Source: Pachyseris speciosa (Eukaryota > Cnidaria > Anthozoa > Scleractinia > Pachyseridae). Taken from it: a stretch of 64,000 bases of DNA. The stretch is from assembly GCA_016490735.1 (NCBI GenBank), contig JAEMWC010001133.1:148501-212500 (forward strand). Direction: 5' to 3'. The notes below the pieces were generated by a model, which did not search any database, had not been told where the DNA came from, and saw only the letters and a list, made by a program, of their open reading frames with translations. This document shows positions 1 to 11,079 of this stretch, one piece after another; the first letter of the stretch is position 1, and each line of letters begins with the position of its first letter. The position numbers and the translations under genes were made by a program.

Positions 1-1437
1 CACTTGTAATGGGAAAGGATGAAGTCTTCAACCAATTTCAAATAAACGATGCCTCTACCCAAAATCCTGTGTTCTTCAATCATTCCCTGGTCCATAAAGC
101 TATTCTTCCAATTCGCATCCATGGTAAACACGATAATTTCAGTCATTTACAGGAGCTTCATAATCCGGATTCACAAACTGAGGTGCATAATGATCGCGCA
201 AGACCTGCATCAGGTATCCCTGAGCTCAACAAAGAAACGAAGGAGGGAAGCACTCCTAATGATCAATTATCAAACCGCTTTTTTCTATTTGGTGAGTCGT
301 TGAGTGGTTCTGGAAATGTGTTGCTCGATGGCTCTTCTATGGAAAATAACTCACAAACACCAAGTGAAGAACATAAAACGGATGCAGAGATGGAAGGAGG
401 TGAAGGTCTGCTGCAGAAGGCTGACGATTTGCCTGATTTTGTCCCGACGAACGACATGCAAGGTTACGAGGAAGAAATATCGACCACTGCACTAAGCCGC
501 AACGACAGTATAATTAAAAAAGCTGAAAACATATCAGAGAGAATCCGAACAAGCGGACATGTAAATTCGGGAGCTGAAGAGGACATTAAAAGCAGCTCCT
601 TACAAGAATCACGAGTGACAAACACTCAAATGGTGGAAAAATCAGATTCGCATGTGAAAATACGGATGACAAATTTGTTAAAAACGAATTCATTTGAGCT
701 GAAAAGAATATTCACGATTCTCCTCGTCCTAGTTGTTGTAGGCGAGTTTCTGGAGGCTCCATCGACCACCCTGGCAGATGCATCACTGCTGGAGCACCTC
801 GGTGAAGAGCGACGATATTACGGAAAGCAACGATTGTGGGGTTCGCTCGGATTCGGGTTGTCTTCGTTTTTTGTCGGAGTTCTCCTGGAGAGGTCACGGC
901 ACGTTATCTGTGGCGATCAATACACGGATTATATGATTTGTTTCTGCGTGTTTGCCTTACTAATGGTAACCACATTGTTTATATCAACAACTTTTAAGTT
1001 CAAATACAAAGAAACTGACGCCCAACACGCAAGAGTGTTTACAGCGCTTTGCAACGTCCACTATGGCTCCTGCCTTGCGGCGGCATGTTTTATGGGAGTT
1101 GGTCATGGAATGTCCCATAGTTTCCTCAACTGGTTTCTTGAGGATTTGGGTGCGACCAAAACTTTAATGGGTGTCGCCGTGATATGCCGAAGCAGTTTCG
1201 ACTTACTGACATTTTTTGTGGCTGGAGGCCTCATCAAAGCTGTTGGACAGATTAAAATAATGATCTTTGCATTGATATCTTATGGAATAGCATTTACATT
1301 GTACTCTCTACTCACTAATCCCTGGTGGGTCCTACCAATAGAAATGTTGGTTGGATGCACGTACGCAGCGTCTTGGTCTGCATGTACTTCATATATGGCG
1401 GGTGCAGCGTCCTCTGAATCAGTGACAACTATTCAAG
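1..1437 (+). CDS. MFSD6: MFSD6-like major facilitator transporter 1, large coding exon, 5' end outside the window
   Basis: The frame is open to the window edge, so the ATG at 9 is probably internal and the true start lies upstream. Roughly 200 hydrophilic residues are followed by hydrophobic helices from about 700 onward. Positions about 740-850 carry the MFSD6-type block GEFLEAP, then DASLL, LGEE, YYGKQR and WGSLGFG, which marks the start of the second half of the 12-helix major facilitator fold. The first-half helices, visible in the paralogue at 13277, are missing only because of the window. The exon ends at G1437 before a GTAACA donor, phase 1, and joins 2058 to give IQ-GILQG. From the ATG at 9 the spliced product would be 577 residues. 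Role from the family: multi-pass membrane protein of the MFS_1_like group; substrate not deducible. Alternative: another MFS subfamily, but the WGSLG and YWGLG blocks favour MFSD6. Confidence 0.85.
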
Positions 1438-2057
1438 GTAACAAGTGAAGCGCATATGTATAAAGAATTAACAACTAAGCTCTAAACTGGAAGCGGTCCC
1501 TATCGTTTGTTACGTGCTGTAGCGAGTATCGGATCTTGCGAGCGGCGAAACACCGAGCAGCCTCGACAAACATAGGCTCTCCAATTTGCGTAATTTTGCT
1601 GTCCGTTCGCACGAGCCAGATCTGAGCAAAAACGCACAAATGCTCGCAGTCTCCTAAGATCCTGTTTACTTCTTTAATTAAATCGGAGAGCGAGAATTTC
1701 GTATTAAATTAATTCGCCTTTGGTATTTCTTTGAAGCGGTTTTTAATTAACTGTCATAAATCCAAAACTAACTTAATTAGTTCGGCCAGTGGTATACGGC
1801 GCAACGAGCCAATCAGAATTCGGAACAAATTCATGTAACCGGCGCCAAGCGCGGGAAAATGCGTGCATGTTACGATTCGTTTTGGTTTGGTTGTTTTGCG
1901 CAAGTTTGCTAACCAATCACATAACGTAGTGAATAAACTGAATCAAGCAAACTCGTCGCACAAGTGAAAACTCTTATCTTATGCCTGCTCAGACTGACCA
2001 GAGTTTCGATTGATACTCGCTCTAAACGCCAGCCTATGCTTTTTCAATCTTTCACAG

Positions 2058-2362
2058 GTATCCTTCAAGGCGTATATTGGGGACTGGGAACGGGATCTGG
2101 CACAATAGCAGGAGGGTTTCTGATCCACCATATTGGAGCTGTAGCAACGTTTCGTTGCGTCGCTTGCTGTGCGTTCGTGGTTTGCGTTCTGTTCTGTCTT
2201 GCGCAGTTCAAGTGGACACGTGAGACAACAGAGTCTCATCAATTGGACTACGAATACACGTACCTTCCCACTGTGGAGTCAAAAGACACAGAAGAGCTTC
2301 TACGAGGATACAGAGTATCAAAGACTACTAAAACCAAACAGTGCACCACAGCGAGATACTAA
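2058..2362 (+). CDS. MFSD6: MFSD6-like transporter 1, last coding exon
   Basis: The acceptor is TTTCACAG at 2050-2057. The exon continues the phase-1 codon as GILQGVYWGLGTGSG and encodes the last two helices (GGFLIHHIGAVATFR, then CAFVVCVLFCLAQF) and a hydrophilic cytoplasmic tail ending in TAA at 2360-2362. The intron 1438-2057 is 620 bp with canonical GT-AG ends; I saw no repeat in it. The second gene has its intron at the identical codon and phase, which supports both models and a tandem-duplication origin. Confidence 0.85.
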
Positions 2363-2906
2363 TAGAGCAACGCCATCAAGTAGCAGGTCAAAATTTGGAG
2401 ACGAACTCCATGTCCTCAAAACGTTAGAGGACCTAACACAAGCTATGACGTGTAAAAAAATAGATCAAATAGGTGGTTTGTAGCCAAACTCTAGAGACAC
2501 AGATAACAATGGTGAAACAAACAAATGCTGGTGGACGAACAAAAGGAGCTAATGAGAGATCTATTGTTTATGTCCACCAGCATGGCGGCGATGAGATAAC
2601 GTGCAAACCACCTATAACAAGTCTAATGAAAGATCTTCAAAAAAACAGACGAACGGAACCTCTCGCTTTTAGGGGCTACGTTACCTATTTGCGAAGTCAT
2701 GGTTTGTCATTTTATGGCCAAAATTGGAGACACATGTTTCAAAGCAAATTCACGTTCAACTAAGTTGCTTCAGGTTTTTTTGTTTATAAGAATCTATGCT
2801 TCCGAAAAGTATGCTGAAATGATTTTCTTCCACGTGGTTAAGAAAGAAAAAGCCTGATTCTGTAACAGCATTGTCCCAGCCATACACATTTACCCCACGA
2901 CTCAAA
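2363..2906 (+). other. Probable 3' UTR and intergenic DNA of MFSD6-like gene 1
   Basis: No gene recognised. Open frames here (for example 2473-2763) resemble no family known to me and sit directly after the stop of the transporter gene. No AATAAA was found before the repeat that starts at 2907. Confidence 0.4.
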
Positions 2907-3310
2907 GCCCCCGGGGGGGTACACCCAGAAAATTTGGGTGGGGTGTGCGGCCCTCTTCCTGAAACCCTTACCCTATTTCAGACCAAAATCCGCGATTTTC
3001 CCTACCCTATTCCAGACCTTACCAAAAATTCGATACCCTATTTCAGACCTATTTCATGTACACGGTTGGCGTAAACATAATAAAATGCAAAAAAGAAGGG
3101 CTTTTGTTGATGGTCTTATCGCCTAATTATGAAGAAGTAGCTTCTTCTAAAAAGACATACCCAATTCAACACTAGAGTGTACAAACCGAACCCTTTTTCA
3201 CACCAAAATGGTCAAAATCGATACCCTATTGCAGACCAAAACGGCTAAAATACCATACCCTTTGGAGCCGCACATACCAATATAGCCAATATAAGTGAGT
3301 ACCCCTCCCC
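2907..3310. repeat. Interspersed repeat bounded by C5G7/GTAC-type palindromes, copy 1
   Basis: It starts with GCCCCCGGGGGGGTAC and contains repeated 'ACCCTATTTCAGACC'-like phrases spaced through about 400 bp, ending near GAGTACCCCTCCCC. A second copy in inverse orientation lies at 20497-20890. Palindromic CG-rich ends plus two dispersed copies suggest a non-autonomous mobile repeat. Confidence 0.75.
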
Positions 3311-3927
3311 ACCTCAACGGGCTCAAAGCTCCCTCACTCGGGAGCTCCTTTTCCTGCGGGTGGCTCTAACTCGTTCCTCGTTTTTCTCTGGCGCCTCCCT
3401 CGCAGCCTACAGATGCCTTCAACTGATCTGCCATTAAAACTCAGTCAATAAGAAAACATATTATTTTGCTGATTTCTGGAAATATTGGCTAATTTTGCTC
3501 GCATATTGTGTGACTCAGTAATTGTTAGACATGGCTCACGTGGCCTTTGTCTTCTTTAGTAATCACATTTTTTTTGCCAGACCGATAAACAGTTTCTGCA
3601 ATTAGTAACTTCACGAATGCAATAAAAGCCAATACAGATTAGCACAGATTAGCAATAAGAGCCATTCTTGAAGCTGGCTTCAGCTAGACCGACTCCATTT
3701 GCCATTGAAAAAATGAATCGCATCCACGAACGTACTGGAAAACAGCAATTTGAATGGAATCAAGAGGTGTAATAAGTCTTATTTCATGATTGACACATTT
3801 TCTTTTGTTATTCAACAACCTTTATTTAACTTACAACCCTGTTGATTAACAAACCGAAAGTCCGGGGAGGGCTTGATAATGTAGCAGGGAAGAGAGGGGC
3901 TGATGAATTGAATTTGATTGTAAATGA

Positions 3928-4047
3928 GGGATTTATCTGAATAAATCCCTCGTTTCAGGGATTTATCTGTGTAAGTCCCTTGTTTCAGGGATTTATCTGT
4001 ATATATCCCTAGTTTCAGGAATTTATACAAATAAATTCCTGAAGCGA
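3928..4047. repeat. 30-bp tandem repeat of small palindromes, four copies
   Basis: The unit GGGATTTATCTG...ATAAATCCC plus TGTTTCA recurs with 30 bp spacing at 3928, 3958, 3988 and 4018. Each unit is itself an inverted repeat, so a transcript would form a row of hairpins. The open frame on the minus strand across it is a translation of the repeat. Confidence 0.8.
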
Positions 4048-4318
4048 AGCTTTTTTTAGAATTTCTACAAATTAATCCCTCACTAATTATTAATTAGCCT
4101 TGCTCTTCCTGAGAAAATCAAATTCTTCCTCTTGACAAATTTCGTCCTTAATTTTCCACAATAATGTCATCCGCTGCAAATGTACTTCACTACAAACAAT
4201 ATAGAGAGAAAATTCATGTTTCTTTCAATTACGTTTCCAGTCTTTCGAGATTGTAAAGGTATACCGATTAAATGTCAAAGGTTTCGTTTCAGGAATTCCA
4301 GCTTCATCACAACCCTTA

Positions 4319-4512
4319 CAGGCGCGGATCCAGGATTTTGAAATGGGGGGGGGGGGGGGGGGTGAATTTTCTCCGCCTCAATCAGAGAAATCAGAGAAAT
4401 CAAATATTAGTTCAATATTTGAGGGATAAGAAAAAAAAAAGAAGGGGGGGCTCAGAAAAAGGGGGGGGGGGGTGAAAACTCACCCATTTCACCTCCCCTG
4501 GATCCGCGCCTG
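4319..4512. mobile_element. 194-bp non-autonomous DNA transposon with 16-bp inverted ends and CCTTA duplication
   Basis: The ends CAGGCGCGGATCCAGG (4319-4334) and CCTGGATCCGCGCCTG (4497-4512) are perfect inverted repeats. CCTTA is present immediately outside both ends (4314-4318 and 4513-4517), consistent with a 5-bp target duplication. Two poly-G runs lie inside. No coding capacity. Confidence 0.85.
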
Positions 4513-5096
4513 CCTTAGAAAATTTACAAGCGGTTTCTTCTTGTAGCTCGACTTCACGCTTTAATGGCGCCTTTTCACTACCCATGGAATCAGAAAGTGA
4601 CACGGCTTCACTACTATCGAAAGCCTTTGAAAACTCAATCTTAGTTGAAGTTACCGGGCGTTGATATTTTTGCAAAGACCTAACACTGATCTCTGTGCCC
4701 GGTATGCTGCATAACAAACTTATCTGGAATTCCTTTTTACAGTGCTCGAGTTGCTGTTGTTGCACGGAGGCTGTGGTTGGTGAATTGGCCCTCGCTTTCT
4801 CCGTCTTTGCAAAGCCTTTTTCACAGTTTCTCCAAACATGTTGTGACCCACTACAGAAAAAAACTAGTAAACAAGAACCAAAACAAAATATCAAACAACA
4901 GAACACATAAACAAAGAAACAAAAAAAAAAATGCAATGCTGAGTCCCTCATGGACTCGCCAAACTATCAAAGTACAAAAAAGTCCAGCGCTTGTTGCGGA
5001 TGAATTCGCAACAATTTTTCACAGTCCTGTGAGAAACGCACACATCAGGTTGCTTTCATTATATCTGCTTTGATCCGACGAGGGTGGGACAGTACT

Positions 5097-5372
5097 AGAG
5101 AGCTTAAGCAACGACGACGGCGACGGCAACGAGAACGTCACAAAACAATAGGCTTAATTAGGAAAAACAATGGCTCTGCACGTGCGTTTTACATTTTGGT
5201 ACATTTCTTTGCCGTCCTCAGTAAAACAACAACGTGAAATGACCAAATTTTAGGTTTTGTGGAGAACGTGAGCCTATGACGGTGAAGTCTTCTTTCTTTT
5301 TCCCAACTTCAACGCCGTTTTTGCTAATTTAGCTCCAGGATAGTTCGCCCACATTTTACAAGTTAAAGAAGT
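5097..5372. repeat. GAGCTT-AGCAACGACGACGG repeat, copy 1 (one end only)
   Basis: Starts AGAGAGCTTAAGCAACGACG followed by GGCGACGGCAACGAGAACGTC. Related copies are at 37251-37618 (both inverted ends present) and 40476-40746 (the same truncated form as here). The inner sequence AACGTGAAATGACCAAATTTT is shared by all. Confidence 0.75.
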
Positions 5373-5624
5373 TGGCATATTAAATTACCCGGTGTTTGGC
5401 CCTTAAACAAAGGATTGTTATATAAAGATTCCTCATGAATAATATCATGCAATAAGTCAGATAAATACCTGGAACGTCGCTATTAATCCACATACATGGA
5501 TTAATACCTCCGTTCTCGGTATTTATTTCTTTCCTGTTATGGCTCTTGATTGGAATATATTCCTGTAGAGTGAAAGACTGAGGTTGGTCGAGATAGAGTT
5601 CGCCCTAAAATAGTGCCTATCTAT

Positions 5625-5912
5625 CTCCAGCCACATCCCACAAGCTTTACGTTTTCACTGCTTGTTTTATGGATATGTGGGTACTTGAGCCTGAGCATTA
5701 GCTATGCCATGCTGATGAGGCCTAACAAGGCCGAAACAGCTGTCCATGGCTGCTAATGCTTGGGCTCAATCTTTACTTTGGTAGATTTAAGGGGTAATGC
5801 CCGCTACCATGTGGCCTTAGTGCCTTTAGAGTGGCTTCAGCTTACCAAATCACATTAATTTGTGAGGTATATCCTTGTCACTCCAGCCACATCCCACAAG
5901 CTTTACGTTTTC
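5625..5912 (+). mobile_element. Retrozyme-like hammerhead repeat (256-bp monomer plus partial second copy)
   Basis: A 32-bp sequence beginning CTCCAGCCACATCCCACAAG occurs identically at 5625-5656 and 5881-5912, a period of 256 bp. Between them lies a complete hammerhead ribozyme motif (5692-5768). One full monomer plus the start of another is the pattern expected for a tandemly repeated, self-cleaving retrozyme-type element copied from a circular or multimeric RNA. No protein is encoded. The retrozyme assignment is inference; the ribozyme core and direct repeat are visible. Confidence 0.7.
5692..5768 (+). ncRNA. Type I hammerhead self-cleaving ribozyme
   Basis: The catalytic core is complete: CTGATGA at 5712-5718, stem II GGCC-TAACAA-GGCC (5719-5732), GAAA at 5733-5736, a minimal stem III (A-C, loop AGCT, G-T) and the cleavage triplet GTC ending at 5744. 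Stem I is strong: GCCATG 5706-5711 pairs with CATGGC 5745-5750. After a small internal loop, AGCATTAGC 5694-5702 pairs with GCTAATGCT 5752-5760. Open ends in stem I make it type I. Predicted cleavage is between 5744 and 5745. Confidence 0.85.
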
Positions 5913-6055
5913 GTAGATATCTGTTCGATAGAGGGTAGTTCGCGTTGGGCTTTCGGCGTCGATTAAAGAGTGCACTCGGATTTTTGTAACTAAAACGTGG
6001 CCTTAAAGATTCGCAATGGGGAAATCATAGCCCCTGAGGTTTTCGGAAAGGTCGT

Positions 6056-6286
6056 AATAGACCATTTTACAGTTGTCGGTGAAAGCAAGGCTGGGGTTGA
6101 CCTTGTTTTGATACAAACCTACCTGCTTTTCTTATGTAAATCATGTTTTTCTTATGCTAACTAGTGTTTAATCAACATAATCTCCATAAGAAAAGCAGGT
6201 AGGTTTGTATCAAAACAAGTTCAACCCCAGCCTCGCATTCAATCAAAGGCCAGGGTACTGAGCAAAGAACTGTAAAATGGTCTATT
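6056..6286. mobile_element. Foldback element, about 80-bp imperfect inverted arms
   Basis: The left arm starts AATAGACCATTTTACAGTT at 6056 and the right arm ends with its complement at 6286. Inner arms share GATACAAACCTACCTGCTTT and complement around 6110-6210. No coding content; a typical MITE-like hairpin. Confidence 0.8.
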
Positions 6287-6345
6287 GCTGTTTTTGGCAG
6301 TCAAAAACGTCAGCTAGCATTTTTTTGTATTTTCTCAATTTTTCT

Positions 6346-6384
6346 CAATAAACTTGAAACTTGAACTTGAACTTTAACTTGAAA
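6346..6384 (+). repeat. LINE-type 3' tail (ACTTGA)n
   Basis: AATAAACTTGAAACTTGAAC and continuing ACTTGA repeats look like the polyadenylation signal and short-repeat tail of a non-LTR retrotransposon; no coding remnant precedes it. Confidence 0.45.
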
Positions 6385-6899
6385 GAAAATTGTTCCCTTG
6401 AAAGTTCGTGGAAAGCTCATTTCAGCTTGCATTTTCTCAAAGGAAGATTTTGTTCCCTAACATTTTCGGGCAATTAAAACTTCAGCTAGGGAATCCGAAC
6501 AGATGAAATTCTAGCTAACGAAAACATCACTTTAAACAGACTTCAAACGCTATAAGGTATTTAAAAATGCCATTCTACAGCTTTTGGTTGATTTGGCTCG
6601 TTGGGTGCCCCTGATCTATGGCTACATTTTTTAGGATCTTCGCGGTTATGTTTGATAATGCTTGTGCGCGTTGAAGTCCGATATTCCACACAGTACAAAT
6701 GTTTAAAAACACGGCCCATCATGCAGACAAAAGAGGGTCAATCTTTGCAGACGGTAAAGAAAATTCCTCCCCTGGGATATACCGCGTGACACCCTTGTGG
6801 TTTCACCCGGACCGGAGCTCTGCATTGTTACAGATGCCACGCACCTCTCAGTAACCTCTAATTTCATTGGTTCTTATTACCACGCAGCTCCATTATTTC

Positions 6900-8283
6900 A
6901 GGGCTAGGGTCCATTGTTTCTGTTGTTTGTTTATTGTTTTCTCAGCCAATCCTGTGAACTGTTCCGAGAGCTGCGTGGCGCCTCCATTGTTATGCCGATG
7001 ATGCTCCTTTAATTGCTCCACCAAGTAGCGCGAAATGCCAAATGCACGAAACATTTCCTCAACGGCGTAACTGAGGTACTTTTTTTACTCCCCCTGACTA
7101 ACTATACCTCTGGTTTATCTAAAGAAAGCCGTTGAGAACATGAAATTCTGCGGGAGAATATCCCGGCAATGAGGCCTATTAACCTTCTCAATGCGTCTTT
7201 CCGACTGAGTGAGCAGTAGCTGAATAATGACTGCTTAATTTAAAAGACTGAAGTAATCGACTTTTATAAAGAAGAAAGTTATTTAAATTCGTTTGTGCCG
7301 AAGATGCATACCTTACTGAAGGTGTTAGATAACTGAGTGCTGTTGGTCTGTCTTTCGGATTTCTTGCGTTCCTAAGTACCAGCTACGAATATAAGTGGTG
7401 TTTTTCTTATCAAGTCACTTCTGGATTGGAAGGTAAGCTTACTGCAATCAGTTATAGCCGGAGGTTTGGTTGGAAAAATGATCTTTCCACTCAAGTGGCC
7501 ACGAAGTCATTCTCCGAGAATATTTACTCCAGGGGATGCCACAAAGCCGTGAAATTCTTAATAACGTGAGAGGTGACCGATGATAGCGATGCCAAAATTG
7601 TTACAAAGTTGAATGAATTGGAAATATCTACAACGCAGTCAGGCCAGTTAGGTTTTCCTCGTAACAGCGCATTTGGCGGCGTACTTATTGTGGCGTGAGC
7701 TAGTTCCTCAGTTTTCACTTTCATGCGACCAAAAACAACCATGCATACTTGCAAATCTTGCGCCAACGGATATAATTATATTTAAGCTGTTTCGAAAAGC
7801 TAATTGGAAATCCACTAAGCTAAAATGACGGAAATCACATTTCGAGTTTGAAATGTTTGGGAAGGATTGCCTTTTAGAGGGAATCAATAGAGCCCGAATC
7901 GAATGTATTCGGTTAGAACGATGCTCTCGTTAAAAAAGCACAGAAACCTTAGAAACCGATTCCTACGGTTCGGTACAAATGAATGAAGCGAGTCACCTAG
8001 TGGTAAGATCTTCCGAGCCTTTTCACCGGGTTTTAGGTCAAGGCATAAACTATAATTTGCTGACTGATTTAAATCCCACGCAGTCTTTGAGCACTGAACC
8101 GCAAAAACTTGAAGAAGCTGACCAAGAGTGAGGAGTGACGGAGGGATGTTAATGGCTTAAGGATTTTTGATTGAGGGTCTCAGCCCGGGTCACCTCGCAA
8201 CTCTTACAAGGTCTCACCTGATTGGAGACCACCCTTCAGGCGAGACAAAAGAACAAACAACAGAAACAATGGACCCTAGCCCT
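6900..8283. repeat. Inverted pair of a 32-bp repeat 1.3 kb apart
   Basis: AGGGCTAGGGTCCATTGTTT at 6900 and its complement ending at 8283 match for 32 bp. The sequence between (6932-8251) shows no recognisable gene. Either the ends of one element or two opposite insertions of a small repeat. Confidence 0.5.
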
Positions 8284-8727
8284 AAAACGACAGGGCTGCG
8301 ACACTATCCCAGCCACTGAAATTAAGAGCTTATAGGAGCTGCGAGGCTACCGCTCAGCCCAGACTATAACTTATGTCTCTCAATGATGTGACATGTGTGA
8401 GTTTGGTATTATCCGATTTCTGTTCAGACTTATAGCACCAAATTCACCCTGACACACTCTAATTAAGGACAAAGCAAAACCAAGCTAAATTCAGAACAGA
8501 GCGCTCGTCCATGCAAGTCTTTACCCTACTTATCATAACAAAAACCTTGACACATAGGCGTTGCATATTATAGAGTTCAACAAAAGAGTTTCCCCGCCCT
8601 AGGAAGCACAATACATTTTGCACAAACGGCTCTACCTCGGCGTGAGAACATATGAATCTCACGTAAAAAAAGAAAACAAAACATTCTATGCAATAGCGAC
8701 ATCAAAATGAGGGGGGCGTTGGGATTT

Positions 8728-8935
8728 TCGATTTCTCGGTTTTGGTAATTTTTTTAGGCCGGTTTTTCGGCTTTTGCACAGAAAAACGTCGGTTTTCGGT
8801 TGTAGTGTCTGTTACGGTTTGCGGTTTTTGCTTTTATTAGCATTTGGTTATTGGTCAAAATACAAGCGGTTTTTCGGATTTGATTTCCGACGTGGTTTTC
8901 GGTCTTTCCTATTTGGTTTTCGGTTTCTTTTCGGA
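8728..8935. repeat. Degenerate GGTTTTCGG low-complexity array
   Basis: Many variants of GGTTTTCGG or CGGTTTTTCGG recur over about 200 bp without a fixed period. No coding meaning; likely decayed simple satellite. Confidence 0.6.
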
Positions 8936-9089
8936 TGACATCAGTACCAATGGCAACAATTCACAAGGCCAGCAGGATGAGTTAGGGGCATCTTCTACTA
9001 ATTTTCTATTTGAAGCAAGGTTGTGACATGGAAGGGCAGCGAGGTTCAACAATCGACTCCTGTTTTAAAAAGCAAGTCAAGTACTTAAA

Positions 9090-9602
9090 GCCCCGTTCAA
9101 ACGGCGCATGATAGTCGATGATAGTTGAAAAATCCAAAACTATCATCAACTATCATGCGCGCAGTCAAACGGCGAAAACTATCATCGACTATCATGAGAT
9201 TTTTGAGCAGGTTCAAAGTGAATGATAGTTCATGATAGTCGGTGATAGTGCATGATAGTTTGTGTTCAAACGCGCGTGATAGTTAAAACTATCATCGACT
9301 ATCATCAATTAATATATACCACACAAGTGAATAGTGCTTTTCGCGCGCTCTGATTGGTTAACTCGGAGGTGATTAGCAAGTACTATTCACCTCCGAGCAG
9401 CCGGCGCGCGAGATTACCGCTTTTCGGTATATTGTCACACATAAATTAATGTTTTGGTCCGCTAATTATTCAACTTGTGTGGTATATACTAAAACAATTA
9501 TTCACCTCAGTGTCGGTGAAAGTGGTGGATATTTACCTCGGCTCGGTAAATATCCACCACTATTCACCTCCACGTTAACTATCATTACTGTTTAAACGGG
9601 GC
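9090..9602. mobile_element. GATAGT-rich inverted-repeat element with a nested insertion
   Basis: Ends read GCCCCGTTCAAACGG on the left and CTGTTTAAACGGGGC on the right. Sub-terminal sequence is a cluster of ATGATAGT/ACTATCAT octamers in both orientations (9107-9310), and ACTATCAT is seen again near 9578. The element is split by the insertion at 9313-9488. Confidence 0.75.
9313..9488. mobile_element. 176-bp MITE nested in the GATAGT element
   Basis: Perfect 16-bp inverted ends TATATACCACACAAGT (9313) and ACTTGTGTGGTATATA (9473-9488). A CG-rich centre contains AGCCGGCGCGCG. Confidence 0.75.
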
Positions 9603-9952
9603 ATACCTTACCAGAGTAAATGTCACATTAAGTTCCCGCTGACGACCAAAAAAGTAACAAACTGTGCAATCGCATGTTAGACCATATGACGAAGGAGAAA
9701 CCTTTTTGAAATACATTTGATTACAAAAATGAACAATATTATACGGCGTTTCGAAGTCATCTTGAATTCATTTTCAAGTGATAATTTAACAGTCGTTTCA
9801 AGTTTAAATTAAGTGGTTGTTTCTAACGTTAGCCAACGAATTAGTGCGCCCACTTGTACCTAAGCTACAATTGTTTAAAGCTGCCATTCTCCCCATATTT
9901 AACTTGCTCGCAACTTGATTAGCATTTCTGTCGTTCCAGAGAAAGTAGAAAA

Positions 9953-10212
9953 TTAGAACCTCTACAAGCAAGGGCACTCAGGGCCATCTTTTGCGACAAA
10001 ACATCACGTTATGGTAAATTATTGGGAGTTGCTAATTTGTACACCCTGCGTAACAGACGGTTACAGGATATGGCTGTTTTTATATGCAAGGTAAAGAATG
10101 ACATTGGTCCTAAGTACATTGCAGGTCTATTTCAAAGGTCAGACCCTAAATAAACCTTGTGAAACAAAGAATTTGTTATACCTAGATTTGACACGATTAC
10201 ACATTCAGTTAG
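9953..10212 (+). pseudogene. Non-LTR retrotransposon reverse transcriptase, C-terminal fragment
   Basis: Translation from 9953 reads LEPLQARALRAIF, then RRLQDMAVFICKVKN and PKYIAGLF, a conserved C-terminal stretch following the RT domain of CR1/L2-type LINEs. After TAA at 10151 a shifted frame continues with NKEFVIPRFDTITHS, also family-typical. Both ends are truncated and the frame is broken, so it is dead. Retroelement fragment, not a host gene. Confidence 0.7.
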
Positions 10213-11038
10213 ATGATGTAATCCCTCTTTTTGACGGAGTGGGGTGAGTAGCCCCACGTCCAACTCCCAACCCACCTTGGGCAGTTCTTTGTGGGGTCTC
10301 TTCCCCGCGACCAATCCGGCATGGTTGAACTGGACGACCAGCTGGGACCGGATCATCATAAAAGAAAACCTCGCCAGGTTGATATACCGAGGTAAACCAA
10401 CACGGAAACAAACACAAACATAGATCAGATTTTTATCTTTTCTTCTTGCTACTATTTGCTCGTTTTCGTTTCTCTCGACAAGTATTTCTCCTCGAAGTAA
10501 GTCTCCGAGTTAAGTTTATTGTGTAAAGGTTAACCTGTTACACTCACTGAAATCGCACCCTTTCACTACAATAGATGGAATGTGAAAACATGAATTGCCT
10601 GAGAAACGATGATGATAGAAGCCGGCTGTCATATTATATTGTCGGAATTTCTGTTTTTACTGCTTTTCTGACACTGAGCATCTATACGGTTTTCCCCACG
10701 GACGAGTCACCGTCTTAAGGCGGGGTTCCACATGAACACCGTGTTTTCGTCGCTTATCAGGGATTTAATGTTAATATCTCGTTCGCGTTTCAAGCAAAAA
10801 AAAAAATCCCTATGCTCATCTCGCGAAGCTGTGTTCAGTTGTGGGATGTTTAGTAAATTGTTTGGTGATTTTTGGGTATATTTGGAAAGACACCAAACAG
10901 TTCCCCTAACAACCCGGAGCGCCCTGGTGGGGTGTCAACTTCCTGGTGGTGTTTCAAAACATTAATTGTTTTAAAAGGTCTTGATAAAAGCAGACAAGTT
11001 AATATTTTCAAAAAATGGACAACCACTTTGAGTTTAAA
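10213..11038. other. Stretch without recognisable gene
   Basis: Contains short open frames of no recognisable family, an A11-type run near 10797 and CCCTGGTGGGGTGTC-like sequence. The part next to 11039 may belong to the decayed Penelope-like element. Confidence 0.3.
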
Positions 11039-11079
11039 ACAAGACATGTTTCGATCGTTAAACGATCATCATCAGTTGT
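11039..11079 (-). ncRNA. Hammerhead-like ribozyme motif in Penelope-like element tail
   Basis: Minus strand: ACAA, CTGATGA, an extra T, stem II GATCG-TTTAA-CGATC, GAAAC, AT, GTC, TTGT. ACAA and TTGT pair as a short stem I, and the GTC triplet is in the cleavage position. The extra T between core and stem II departs from the consensus, so activity is uncertain. Hammerhead motifs in Penelope-like elements are established knowledge. Confidence 0.5.

Noticed and set aside
9..11. ATG at position 9 as the start of MFSD6-like gene 1
   Set aside because: The frame is open to the window edge and the first-half helices of the transporter fold are missing, so the true start must be upstream.
4412..4951. 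Minus-strand 179-codon frame
   Set aside because: It runs through the poly-C arm of the 4319-4512 MITE and has no recognisable domain; length is explained by low complexity.
10132..10417. Overlapping minus-strand frames with a possible gene
   Set aside because: They overlap the plus-strand LINE fragment; the sequence after 10213 matches nothing recognised.
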